From: a virus | Direction: 5' to 3' (one strand) | IMG/VR virus record: IMGVR_UViG_3300047409_000386 | Location: 1 to 41,934 of that record | Length of the DNA stretch: 41,934 nucleotides | Shown: one piece after another, positions 31,821 through 39,201 of the stretch | How positions within the stretch are numbered: the first letter of the stretch is position 1 | Layout of the letters: the number at the start of each line of letters is the position of its first letter | Translations under genes and position numbers: made by a program | Notes under the pieces: generated by a model | What the model was told of the DNA's origin: nothing | Database searches by the model: none | What the model saw: only the letters and a program-made list of their open reading frames with translations

Positions 31821-31991
31821 ATGAGTGAAGGGCTAGACCGAGTCAAACAAGCCGCCGCCAACAGACAGGCGGCCGAACAAGAGCTCCGCCAGGCGATCAT
31901 CGAAGCGGTGAAACACCACTCGATCCGCCAGGTCGCCGCCGCAGCCGGTCTCGGCCCCACTCGCATCCACCAGATCAAAGAGGAGGGCTGA
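31821..31991 (+). CDS. Small HTH regulator upstream of integrase
   Basis: This 56-residue protein has a helical N-terminus (GLDRVKQAAANRQAAEQELR) and a C-terminal helix-turn-helix (SIRQVAAAAGLGPTRIHQIK). I chose ATG 31821, directly after the palindrome. An in-frame ATG at 31749, overlapping the upstream stop, would add 24 residues including the peptide WFARTYDAATQ that recurs upstream of 37387. It may be autoregulated through the palindrome. Confidence 0.7.
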   Translation: MSEGLDRVKQAAANRQAAEQELRQAIIEAVKHHSIRQVAAAAGLGPTRIHQIKEEG

Positions 31992-33091
31992 TGCCGAAAC
32001 AACAGACCGGCAGCGTCGACCACTTCCGCGGGTCGTGGCGGGCACGCTGGGCCGACGAAACCGGCCGCCGCCGCGAAAAGCGCGGGTTCCCCACCAAAAC
32101 CAAAGCCGAACAGTGGCTCCGCGCCGAGATCGACCGGGTGCAGAAACGACGTGGGGGAGAGGCGGCACCCGGCGAGCTCCCCACCCTGGACGTGCTGATC
32201 GACGAGTACCTCGCCCAGCACACCGCCGAGAAGAACACGCTCGTCACCCTCGACTACCGGCTTCGGCACGCTCGAGCCACGTTCGGCGCGTTGCGGGTCG
32301 ATCGGCTGACCGTCCCCGAGATCGCCGCCTGGCGGAAGCAACTCACGCCGGCGTCGGCGTGGCACATCCACAAGGCGCTCCGGCAGATCCTCAACTACGC
32401 GGTCGCCGCCGGCTACCTCACCCGCAACCCCGCCAGGGATGTTCCCAACCCCGAGCCCAAGAGGGTGGAGGTGCCGCACTTCGACACCCCCGCCGAACTC
32501 GACCAGGTTCTCGACCAGCTTCCGCCGCGGCTGCGCTCCCGGGTGGTCTTCGCCGCGAACACCGGCCTCCGGCCCGAAGAGTGGATCGCATTGGAGCGGC
32601 GCGACCTCGAAACCGACGAGACCGGCATGGTCGTCCGCGTCCGGCGTGTGTTCACCAGCGGCGAACTCAAACCGTACGGGAAGCAGGACGGGTCGCTACG
32701 CACCGTCCCCGTCCCCGTCCCCGCCGTCGCCGCCCTCAAGGCGGACCCGCCGAGGATCGATACGCCGCTCCTGTTCCCCGGCGACCGCGGCAGCTACATG
32801 AACGACCGCTGGTTCCGCGAAGGCTACTGGCGGCCAGCCGTCGAAGCCGCCGGGCTCGACACCGACGACGCAGGCAGACCGCGGAAGCTGACCCCGTACT
32901 CGCTCCGCCACACATATGCGACGTGGCACATCGACGCGGGCACCGAACTGTTCGAGCTGTCGCGGATGATGGGCACCAGCGTCAGCCAGATCGACGGCAC
33001 CTACGGCCACCTCCGCAAAGGCGCAGGGGCTGCTTCCCGCGCCCGCCTCGAGGCGTGGCAGGAGCGGGTCGCTGTGGAGGCGGGTCCATGA
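31991..33091 (+). CDS. int: Tyrosine integrase
   Basis: This 366-residue protein has an N-terminal arm-binding region (GSVDHFRGSWRARWADETGR), a core-binding SAM-like domain (about residues 65-155) and a catalytic domain. Arg194 lies in NTGLRPEEWIAL, Arg306-His307 in PYSLRHTYATWH and the nucleophile Tyr338 in GTYGHL. The usual HxxR histidine is Tyr303 and the GHS box is GTS, variants common in actinobacterial integrases. It integrates the genome at the attP located about 550 bases downstream. Confidence 0.93.
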   Translation: MPKQQTGSVDHFRGSWRARWADETGRRREKRGFPTKTKAEQWLRAEIDRVQKRRGGEAAPGELPTLDVLIDEYLAQHTAEKNTLVTLDYRLRHARATFGALRVDRLTVPEIAAWRKQLTPASAWHIHKALRQILNYAVAAGYLTRNPARDVPNPEPKRVEVPHFDTPAELDQVLDQLPPRLRSRVVFAANTGLRPEEWIALERRDLETDETGMVVRVRRVFTSGELKPYGKQDGSLRTVPVPVPAVAALKADPPRIDTPLLFPGDRGSYMNDRWFREGYWRPAVEAAGLDTDDAGRPRKLTPYSLRHTYATWHIDAGTELFELSRMMGTSVSQIDGTYGHLRKGAGAASRARLEAWQERVAVEAGP

Positions 33092-33480
33092 GCCCCGGGC
33101 AACCGATCACTGACGCCGAACGCGCCATTGTGCTCGCAGGACTCGATGAGGGGTTCAGCCTTTCGGAGATCGCCAAGCAAATGGGCATCGCCTACGGTCG
33201 TGCCTACCGGATCGCCAACCTGGCCGGCGCACTCGACGCAAAGCGCGAAGCAACTCGAATCCGACGCGAGCAGGCTGAACAAAAGAAGCGGGAGGACGAG
33301 GCACGTCTCCCCGTCCTGCTCGCTGCCTATTACCGCGGCGAACTCGTCGACGACAACGACCCCGCAGCGAAGTTCTACGAGACGCTACTCGTCCACCGCG
33401 CTCTCGACTCGGGCGACCCCAAGCGGATCCTCGAGAAGCTCGACGGTCTTGTCGCAATCAAAGATTCCGCGAGTGTCTAG
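33088..33480 (+). CDS. HTH protein downstream of integrase
   Basis: This 130-residue protein has a sigma-like HTH (FSLSEIAKQMGIAYGRAYRI) followed by a long charged helix (KREATRIRREQAEQKKREDE) and a C-terminal helical region. ATG overlaps the integrase stop. It is likely a DNA-binding regulator or integration accessory factor. Confidence 0.7.
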   Translation: MSPGQPITDAERAIVLAGLDEGFSLSEIAKQMGIAYGRAYRIANLAGALDAKREATRIRREQAEQKKREDEARLPVLLAAYYRGELVDDNDPAAKFYETLLVHRALDSGDPKRILEKLDGLVAIKDSASV

Positions 33481-33502
33481 CGCGTTGTCAAACCTGACGC
33501 TA

Positions 33503-33529
33503 GGGCACCAAGTACGGCACCAAGAACGA
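33503..33529 (+). repeat. Integrase arm-type repeat, left (two tandem 12-mers)
   Basis: This 27-bp segment contains GCACCAAGTACG followed directly by GCACCAAGAACG. It occurs again, identical, at 33748-33774, on the other side of the tRNA-like core. Position and symmetry fit arm-type integrase binding sites. Confidence 0.75.
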
Positions 33530-33637
33530 CCGCGAACACGCCCGTATGGCTACGTCAGACGGCTAGTCACCACCCTCCTGAAACGGCTCAAACAAGCCCG
33601 AAACACACCCAAACGCACCAACCAGTATTTCCCTCGT

Positions 33638-33684
33638 TTAGTCTGGGGGACTAGAGGTCGCGGGTTCGACTCCCGCCGCCCCGA
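33638..33684 (+). other. attP: attP core: 3' half of a tRNA-Pro(GGG) gene
   Basis: The segment folds as an anticodon arm (TTAGT/ACTAG) with loop CTGGGGG, giving anticodon GGG. The AGGTC variable region follows. Next comes a perfect T arm (GCGGG-TTCGACT-CCCGC), the acceptor strand CGCCCCG and discriminator A. G at position 72 with A73 is the bacterial tRNA-Pro signature (C1-G72). No D arm or 5' acceptor strand is present upstream, so it is not a full tRNA gene. It would restore the host gene on integration. Confidence 0.85.
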
Positions 33685-33747
33685 TCACACAAAACACCTG
33701 CACAGCGGCCGTTTCCGCCGCAAGCCGAGAAGGACAGGGACTCGGCC

Positions 33748-33774
33748 GGGCACCAAGTACGGCACCAAGAACGA
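33748..33774 (+). repeat. Integrase arm-type repeat, right (two tandem 12-mers)
   Basis: This is an exact copy of 33503-33529 in the same orientation, about 64 bases after the tRNA-like core. The remainder of 33481-33801 has no gene I can support. Confidence 0.75.
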
Positions 33775-33801
33775 TTCCGAACGACCCCGTGCGAGGGTCG
33801 C

Positions 33802-33987
33802 GTGACCAACGCCACCCAGCTCACCGTCTACCAAGACGACCAAGGCGAATGGCGCTGGCACGCCCAAGCCCGCAACGGCGAAATCGTCGCCCAAGGCGAA
33901 GCACACACCCGCAAAGAAGACGCCGAACGCGCAGCCACCCACGTCTTCCCCGGCGTCCCGATCGTCCTCGAGAAGCGGGCCGAGTGA
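33802..33987 (+). CDS. DUF1508/YegP-like small protein
   Basis: This 61-residue protein has YQDDQGEWRWHAQARNGEIV and later HTRKEDAERAATHVFPGVPI, the strand-strand-helix plan of the YegP/DUF1508 family. GTG 33802. It is the first gene to the right of attP and overlaps the methyltransferase. Function of the family is poorly known. Confidence 0.7.
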   Translation: MTNATQLTVYQDDQGEWRWHAQARNGEIVAQGEAHTRKEDAERAATHVFPGVPIVLEKRAE

Positions 33988-34964
33988 ATGTCGGATCGCT
34001 CTTCAGCGGAATTGGCGGACTCGACCTCGGACTCCACCGAGCCGGATGGAACCACGCCTTCTTCTGCGAATCCGACCCCTACCGAAGGGACGTCCTCCGG
34101 GCCCGGTTCCCCGGAGTCCCCGTCTACGACGACGTGCGAGATGTGGCACGAGAACATCGACGGCCGGATGTACCGGACGACGGACGCGGCATGGGCGCTG
34201 ATGGCCGAGCCGCAGAAGGCCGAGCCGTTCTTGGTCTTCTCTGCGGGGGTTTCCCCTGTCAAGACCTCTCCGTCGCCGGAAAACGCAAAGGACTCGCCGG
34301 CGAACGCTCCGGCCTCTTCCACGAGTTCGCACGAATCATCGAGGCTCTTCGACCCCGAGCCCTACTCCTGGAGAACGTTCCCGGGCTCCTCTCCTCGAAC
34401 GGCGGTCGGGACTTCGGAATCGTGCTTGGAACGCTGGCCGACCTCGGGTACGGCGTGGCCTGGCGGATTGTCGACAGCCGCTACTTCGGAGTGCCGCAGC
34501 GACGACGAAGGGTGTTCATCGTCGGAGTGCTCGCTGACGGAGATCCTCGAGCCGCCGCAGAACGTGCCGGCGAAATACTCGCTGTCGGCACGCGCTGCGA
34601 CCGGCATCCTGCGACGCGCCCAGAAGAGGGGCCGGACGTTGCCGTCGCATCTCTCAGCGGCCTTGGAAGCGGTGGCCCGGACGACAACGACGGACAGGCC
34701 GGACGAGTGATCGCCGTCCCGCTCTCCCACGGCAGCAACCCGAACTCGAACATGGCCGGACGCCGCCGCGAAGACGACGAGAACCTCACGCTCAACGGCG
34801 CAGGCGTCCGCCGTCTCACCCCGACCGAATGCGAACGCCTCCAAGCACTCCCCGACGGATGGACACAACTCGGCGGCACCCCCGACAGCCGACGGTACGC
34901 CGCACTCGGAGATGCCGTCACAGCCTCGGTCGCCGAATGGATCGGCCGGAGGCTCCTCGCATGA
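33984..34964 (+). CDS. C5 cytosine DNA methyltransferase
   Basis: This 326-residue protein has motif I (GSLFSGIGGLDLGLHRAGW), catalytic motif IV with Pro-Cys at 91-92 (GGFPCQDLS), motif VI (LLLENVPGLL) and motif VIII (PQRRRRVFIVG). Motif X is near the end (LGDAVTASVAEWIGRR). It transfers methyl groups from S-adenosylmethionine to cytosine in a specific site. No restriction enzyme is encoded beside it, so it is an orphan, probably protecting phage DNA from host restriction. GTG 33984 overlaps the previous stop. Confidence 0.92.
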   Translation: MNVGSLFSGIGGLDLGLHRAGWNHAFFCESDPYRRDVLRARFPGVPVYDDVRDVAREHRRPDVPDDGRGMGADGRAAEGRAVLGLLCGGFPCQDLSVAGKRKGLAGERSGLFHEFARIIEALRPRALLLENVPGLLSSNGGRDFGIVLGTLADLGYGVAWRIVDSRYFGVPQRRRRVFIVGVLADGDPRAAAERAGEILAVGTRCDRHPATRPEEGPDVAVASLSGLGSGGPDDNDGQAGRVIAVPLSHGSNPNSNMAGRRREDDENLTLNGAGVRRLTPTECERLQALPDGWTQLGGTPDSRRYAALGDAVTASVAEWIGRRLLA

Positions 34965-35128
34965 TCGACCTCGACCAGGAGCTCGGTGACGCCGTCACCC
35001 TCCAACGCGAACTCGCCAACCAACTCCTCGCCCTCACCGCCCTCGTCATCCGCGTCGGCGACAAGCTCGAACACCTCCAAGGCGAGCTGTACGCCGACGG
35101 ACAAGACCGGCTCGAGGTTGCGGCGTGA
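34961..35128 (+). CDS. 55-aa helical protein
   Basis: ATG 34961 overlaps the methyltransferase stop. The product (DLDQELGDAVTLQRELANQL; ALVIRVGDKLEHLQGELY) is a likely short coiled coil. Its stop overlaps the next micro-gene. Function is unknown. Confidence 0.6.
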   Translation: MIDLDQELGDAVTLQRELANQLLALTALVIRVGDKLEHLQGELYADGQDRLEVAA

Positions 35129-35208
35129 CCGAACGGATCGTCGTCTCGGTAGTCGCCGTCGCCATCGCCGTCTGGATGGTCGTCGTCCTGATCGGAACGT
35201 TCCGATGA
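35125..35208 (+). CDS. Micro-membrane protein, 27 aa
   Basis: GTG 35125 overlaps the previous stop and its stop overlaps ATG 35205. The peptide is one hydrophobic span (IVVSVVAVAIAVWMVVVLIG) with Glu-Arg before it and Phe-Arg after it. It is the third such single-span micro-protein in the window. Confidence 0.65.
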   Translation: MTERIVVSVVAVAIAVWMVVVLIGTFR

Positions 35209-35561
35209 GCGACCTTTCCTCCCTCACCGTGCCCGACCTCGCGGAACAAGCGAAGTGGGCGCACGATCTAGGTCGCCAAGACGAGGCGGTTTCCGAGCTT
35301 GTCCGCCGCGCCGAGAAGTCCGCCCAGCACAAGTGGAACTGGCAGGAGGCCGAACGCGACGCGGAAGCACTCGCGGAGGAACTGCGCGTAATCAAGGGTG
35401 TCCAGATCGGCTACAAAAAGCGAGCCTGGGACGCTGAGAACAAGGCGAAAGCACTCGCGGAGGCGCTGGGGAAGATCGCTGCCGGGAACCTAGAGAACGC
35501 TAGGTGGATGCGACGAACCGCCCGTGACGCCCTGGCCCGCTACCGGGGAGAGAAGCCCTGA
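35205..35561 (+). CDS. Coiled-coil protein, unknown
   Basis: This 118-residue protein is almost entirely helical (VPDLAEQAKWAHDLGRQDEA; AERDAEALAEELRVIKGVQI; AENKAKALAEALGKIAAGN) with a basic end. It has no enzymatic motif. Its TGA overlaps the CTG start proposed for the next gene. Confidence 0.65.
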   Translation: MSDLSSLTVPDLAEQAKWAHDLGRQDEAVSELVRRAEKSAQHKWNWQEAERDAEALAEELRVIKGVQIGYKKRAWDAENKAKALAEALGKIAAGNLENARWMRRTARDALARYRGEKP

Positions 35562-35974
35562 CCCCCGGCCGCAACCGAGGCACCCAGCCCGCCAGCCTCT
35601 GCGCCGTCCTCACCCTCGTCGGCGCACTGCTCGCCGTCCTGATCATCGCCGTCGCCACCGCCAAAGCCGGCGCCCGCGAACGCAAGATCGCCGTGATGTC
35701 AGAACTCGTCATGCAATGGCCACGCCGGTTCCGAGCGGAGGCGCTCCAGGTGATCGCCTGCGAAACAGGCGGGACGTTCACACCGTTCGCCGTCGGCGGC
35801 GGCGGATTGTACTACGGCCTGTTTCAGATGGGCAGCTGGGCGCGACACACTTTCGGCTTCGACTGGACGATCCGCGGCCAAGTCAAATCAGGGTGGCGAG
35901 CGTTCCGCGGCAACGGTTACTGCTGGACGTGCGCGTCCCAGTGGCCCGTCTGCGGACGAGGGCTCGACGGATGA
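35558..35974 (+). CDS. Membrane-anchored lysozyme-like protein, apparent CTG start
   Basis: The frame from 35558 encodes 138 residues. It has a short basic N-terminus, a clear membrane span (LCAVLTLVGALLAVLIIAVA) and a lysozyme/transglycosylase-like domain (IACETGGTFTPFAVGGGGLY then YGLFQMGSWARHTFGF). There is no ATG, GTG or TTG in frame before 35693, yet third positions are strongly G/C throughout, and GGGGAGAG lies before CTG 35558, which overlaps the previous TGA. Starting at GTG 35693 would remove the membrane span. An early-expressed, membrane-bound enzyme could remodel the wall or block superinfection. Confidence 0.6.
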   Translation: MTPGRNRGTQPASLCAVLTLVGALLAVLIIAVATAKAGARERKIAVMSELVMQWPRRFRAEALQVIACETGGTFTPFAVGGGGLYYGLFQMGSWARHTFGFDWTIRGQVKSGWRAFRGNGYCWTCASQWPVCGRGLDG

Positions 35975-36288
35975 GCGTCCGGCCCAGACGCGCTCGGTCT
36001 GCCCGACGCGAGTTTGCCCACGACGCTCAGCGCGTCGTTGAGTCAGCGCGACAGACTCGCGCCTCCCTCTGCTCCGTGGTCAAGCTCGCCGACCGCCGCC
36101 GGCGCGAGGTCGTCGCGATCGACGACGCCGGGATGGAACAGATCGGCTGGGAGCCGCTGACGGACGAGGACAAGGCGCAGTCGCTGCGGATGGCGCTGTC
36201 GTGGCTTCAGAAGGCCGAGAACGAGATGCGCCAGACCCGCGTGCTGTTGGAACGCGCAATCGAACACGTCGAGAGGAGAACGCTATGA
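35971..36288 (+). CDS. Basic helical protein, unknown
   Basis: This 105-residue protein begins SVRPRRARSARREFAHDAQR and has a C-terminal coiled coil (LSWLQKAENEMRQTRVLLER). Basic start and helices suggest nucleic-acid binding, but no family is recognised. ATG overlaps the preceding stop. Confidence 0.6.
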   Translation: MSVRPRRARSARREFAHDAQRVVESARQTRASLCSVVKLADRRRREVVAIDDAGMEQIGWEPLTDEDKAQSLRMALSWLQKAENEMRQTRVLLERAIEHVERRTL

Positions 36289-36917
36289 CCACGATCACCG
36301 AGGAACCGCCCGCTAGCCCGGCGCCCGCTATGCCACAACTCCGGTCGGTCGAGGTTGCGAAACGACAGGAAACGCGGGACGCCTGGGAACTGGCCGATGC
36401 CATCTACGAAGACGTGCTCTCGTTGGTACCAGATCCGGCCCTCGTGGCCACGGGGGCCGATGGTGTCAACACCAAGGTGTATGAGGCGGCCGAGCAGGTC
36501 TTTGAAGGGCATCGCAAGGCTGGCACTGACGTTGGCCGCACCTACGTCCGGGCGATGTTCGCGACAGTCCGTGTCTGGCCGCGTGAGGATCGCCTGCCGG
36601 AACTTGCCTCGTTCGTCGTCCACGCAGAACTTCGGGGCAAGGATTGGTCGAACCGCCGAGAGATTATTCAACGTCTAGCCCGCGAGAGCAAGAACGGACG
36701 GGCCACCTGGGTGAACGTGCGCCTGTGGAAGTCCGAACGGAAACCGGCAGCGTTCAAAACCTTCCTCCAACTCACGGACGAACGCATCCGGCGTTGCGTC
36801 AAGAACGCCGGAAAGCCGTGGCATCTACTCGAAGACGGTGATCGCGAGGAGATCGCCAAGATGCTCCACACAATCGCCGGCGAGGTCGAGGCGGGCACCT
36901 TCGGAGTCCAGACATAA
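36285..36917 (+). CDS. Early protein, unknown, possible DNA-binding
   Basis: This 210-residue protein follows GAGAGGAG. It has a Pro-rich start, then helices (RDAWELADAIYEDVLSLVPD; VGRTYVRAMFATVRVWPRE) and a basic patch (DWSNRREIIQRLARESKNGR). Codon third positions are less G/C-biased than nearby genes. It could be a regulator; no family is assigned. Confidence 0.6.
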   Translation: MTTITEEPPASPAPAMPQLRSVEVAKRQETRDAWELADAIYEDVLSLVPDPALVATGADGVNTKVYEAAEQVFEGHRKAGTDVGRTYVRAMFATVRVWPREDRLPELASFVVHAELRGKDWSNRREIIQRLARESKNGRATWVNVRLWKSERKPAAFKTFLQLTDERIRRCVKNAGKPWHLLEDGDREEIAKMLHTIAGEVEAGTFGVQT

Positions 36918-36919
36918 CC

Positions 36920-37291
36920 GTGGGTTACGCACTCTCACCCGAACAGTTCATCGACTACCTCATCGAACGTCGCGGGCTAGTCGACTTCGTAGAACTCCAG
37001 CTGCAAGGCAAATCTCCAAAGACCTGGGCGGTTGAGGATTGGAAAGAAATAGCGAGCCAGATCCGCTTCCTGTCGGAGCAAATGTGGACACCCTCCGCCG
37101 AGTACGTAATCAACCTCTACCAGATGCAAAAAGAGAGGCACGAATTCTGGGAAAACAGCCAAGCCGCGCAACGAGAGAAGTGGGAAGCGCGAGCAGAAAC
37201 CTGGAAGGTCCGGGCGTTAAGCGCGGAGAGTCGTGTGGCAGCTCTCGAGAAAGCTGTGACCAAGAAAAACCCAACAAGAAAGGTGGCATGA
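36920..37291 (+). CDS. Coiled-coil early protein, unknown
   Basis: This 123-residue protein (GTG 36920) has an ordered first half (SPEQFIDYLIERRGLVDFVE; VEDWKEIASQIRFLSEQM) and a long charged helix (WEARAETWKVRALSAESRVA) with a lysine-rich end. Its composition, like the previous gene, is less G/C-biased. Function is unknown. Confidence 0.6.
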   Translation: MGYALSPEQFIDYLIERRGLVDFVELQLQGKSPKTWAVEDWKEIASQIRFLSEQMWTPSAEYVINLYQMQKERHEFWENSQAAQREKWEARAETWKVRALSAESRVAALEKAVTKKNPTRKVA

Positions 37292-38235
37292 CCACGAGAA
37301 GGATCAAGCGGGTCACCCTCAGCCACCACAACCAGTGGTTCGCCCGTACCTACGACGCCGGCACACAACAACCCAGAGGAGGAGACATGACCGACAGCAC
37401 CGACCTCGCGATCCGCGAACCACCACCCACAGCCCCCGCCAGCGTCGGCCTCTTCAACACCGACGACCCCGACCTCGTCCTCGCCCGCAGCGTCAAAGTC
37501 GCCGACCTCCTCAAAGACGTCATCGCCAAAAAGAAGCTCGTCCTCAAAATCGGCCAGTCCGAATACATCCGGTTCGAGGGGTGGACCACGCTCGGCGCCC
37601 TCGTCGGCCTGTTCGCCCAAACCGAATGGACACGCCCCCTCGCCGAAGAGGCCGGCTGGGAAGCCGCAGTGGTGGTGAAGAACGCTCAGGGGGCGGTGTT
37701 CGGCCGCGCCGAGGCCCAGTGCCTACGCGCCGAGAAGAACTGGAAGAACCGCGACGACTTCGCCCTGCGGTCGATGAGCCAGACACGAGCTGCCGCGAAA
37801 GCGTTCCGGATGCCGCTCGGCTTCATCGCCACGATCGCCGGCTACGAAGCAACCCCCGCCGAGGAGATGCCAGCCCAGCAGGAGGCCGACATCCCTTTTG
37901 AAGATGCCCCTGCCCAAGGCCCGACCACTCCCAGCCCCCCGGCTGGCGGCACCTCGGGTACAGGCAGGGGCGAACCCCCCTACCCCGGCCCCTGGGCCAA
38001 CGAACGAGACGTCACCAGCCTCCTCGAGCTCGCCGCCCAGGTCTCCCCCGACGCACACGACAAAGCGGTAGCCGCGATCGCCAAGCATCGGGCGGCGAAA
38101 AGCGGGGTGGTCGACATCGGCTGGCTCGACCGGCAGCGGAAGGCGCTCGAGAAGAAGCTGCCCGCCGAGGAGCCTGTTGCGGAGTCGCTGTTCGTGCCGC
38201 CGGCGGGCGCCGTCAAGGGGCCGCCGGACGAATGA
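37288..38235 (+). CDS. Candidate single-strand annealing recombinase
   Basis: This 315-residue protein contains KKKLVLKIGQSEYIRFEGW, TTLGALVGLFAQTEWTRPLA, AVVVKNAQGAVFGRAEAQCL and MSQTRAAAKAFRMPLGFIA. This pattern resembles phage ERF/Sak-type annealing proteins that load on single-stranded DNA; it is a family-level guess. The C-terminal third has a Pro/Gly-rich linker and a small helical domain. ATG 37288 overlaps the previous stop; an alternative ATG 37387 has a much stronger AGGAGG site. The region between the two encodes WFARTYDAGTQ, shared with the 31749 locus. Confidence 0.55.
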   Translation: MTTRRIKRVTLSHHNQWFARTYDAGTQQPRGGDMTDSTDLAIREPPPTAPASVGLFNTDDPDLVLARSVKVADLLKDVIAKKKLVLKIGQSEYIRFEGWTTLGALVGLFAQTEWTRPLAEEAGWEAAVVVKNAQGAVFGRAEAQCLRAEKNWKNRDDFALRSMSQTRAAAKAFRMPLGFIATIAGYEATPAEEMPAQQEADIPFEDAPAQGPTTPSPPAGGTSGTGRGEPPYPGPWANERDVTSLLELAAQVSPDAHDKAVAAIAKHRAAKSGVVDIGWLDRQRKALEKKLPAEEPVAESLFVPPAGAVKGPPDE

Positions 38236-38564
38236 GACGGCGCGATCGGTACCCACTCGGAATCACACAGACCTATCCGCCGACAGTCGAGAAAGGCCGC
38301 GGAATAGGCCGCCACCACCTCGTCACCGGCTACGTCTACTTCGCTCGCCACCACCCCGACGGTCACCACATCAAGATCGGTTGGGCCGTCGACCCGACGA
38401 CGCGACTGCGGACATGGCTGCTGGAAATCCTCGCGGCGGTGCCCGGAAGCCGCGAGGACGAGGACGCCATCCAAGACGCGTTCATGTACCTCCACTACGA
38501 AGGCGAATGGTTCGAGCCCGGGCAGGAGCTGCTCGACTACATCGACCATCTGACCGATGCGTAG
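38232..38564 (+). CDS. GIY-YIG superfamily protein (T5orf172/MUG113-like)
   Basis: In this 110-residue protein, GYVYFARHHPDGHHIKIGWA and VDPTTRLRTWLLEILAAVPG form the modified GIY-YIG core of T5orf172-type proteins. It ends with the usual HYEGEWFEPGQELLDYI. It may be a nuclease or DNA-binding module in replication or defence. ATG overlaps the previous gene. Confidence 0.8.
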   Translation: MRRRDRYPLGITQTYPPTVEKGRGIGRHHLVTGYVYFARHHPDGHHIKIGWAVDPTTRLRTWLLEILAAVPGSREDEDAIQDAFMYLHYEGEWFEPGQELLDYIDHLTDA

Positions 38565-39201
38565 GCCGGCCGCGTTCGCACCGCTCAGCGTCACCTTCGC
38601 CACCGGCCGAACCGGCACCGCGATCCAGAACAAGCACGGCCTCGAGGGGCTCGCAGCCTGGGCCGCCATGATCGCCGCCGCCAAACGAGGACGCGGACAG
38701 ATCGTCTTCGCGCACGACTCCGACTGGCAGGCGATCGGCCTTCTCCAGCCCCCGAAGTTCGAGCTCCGCGACCTCCTGAAGACGACCGGGCAACTCAAGC
38801 AGACACGAACAACACGACACGGACACGTCACCTACGTGCAATTAACACGCTACGAAGACTGGAATGACGACGCGTACAGACAGCGCGAACGTGAACGAAA
38901 GTCCCGCACAGACGAGGAATCCGGGCGGAATAAAACCGGAAGGGTGGCGGAATACAAGCGGAAGCCAAACGCGGCAGAAGTAGAACTAGAACTAGAACCC
39001 CCCCTTACCCCCCCACAGGGGGGAAACGGGGAACACATACCCCGAAAAGAGCTACGTCGCTACACCGGCTGCCGGCGTACCCGCGGCACCCATGGGATCG
39101 GCTACAAGCGTGACCCGCTCGGCACCGACCGACCGCCGCTCGACTGGCCCTACGACCGACCGACGCTCGACGAAGTCCTCGCTGCGAAGGCCCGCGTGTG
39201 A
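38557..39201 (+). CDS. Replication-organiser-like protein
   Basis: This 214-residue protein has an N-terminal region with a winged-helix look (KHGLEGLAAWAAMIAAAKRG; DSDWQAIGLLQPPKFELRDL). A HGHVTYVQLTRYEDWNDDAY segment common in phage replisome-organiser proteins follows. A charged and Pro-rich middle and a basic C-terminal part complete it. Early-region position supports a replication role; the family assignment is tentative. Confidence 0.55.
   Translation: MRRPAAFAPLSVTFATGRTGTAIQNKHGLEGLAAWAAMIAAAKRGRGQIVFAHDSDWQAIGLLQPPKFELRDLLKTTGQLKQTRTTRHGHVTYVQLTRYEDWNDDAYRQRERERKSRTDEESGRNKTGRVAEYKRKPNAAEVELELEPPLTPPQGGNGEHIPRKELRRYTGCRRTRGTHGIGYKRDPLGTDRPPLDWPYDRPTLDEVLAAKARV

Noticed and set aside
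32035-33480. A 481-residue frame overlapping the integrase
   Set aside because: Arg-rich shadow of the integrase; only its C-terminal 130 residues (33088-33480) are a real gene.
33601-33690. A complete phage-encoded tRNA gene
   Set aside because: The anticodon arm, T arm and 3' acceptor strand are present, but no D arm or matching 5' acceptor strand can be formed upstream; it is best explained as attP.
33638-33690. tmRNA 3' end as the integration target
   Set aside because: Actinobacterial tmRNA 3' ends share the T-arm look but have a different acceptor strand and no anticodon arm; the GGG anticodon loop here and the G72-A73 pair indicate tRNA-Pro.
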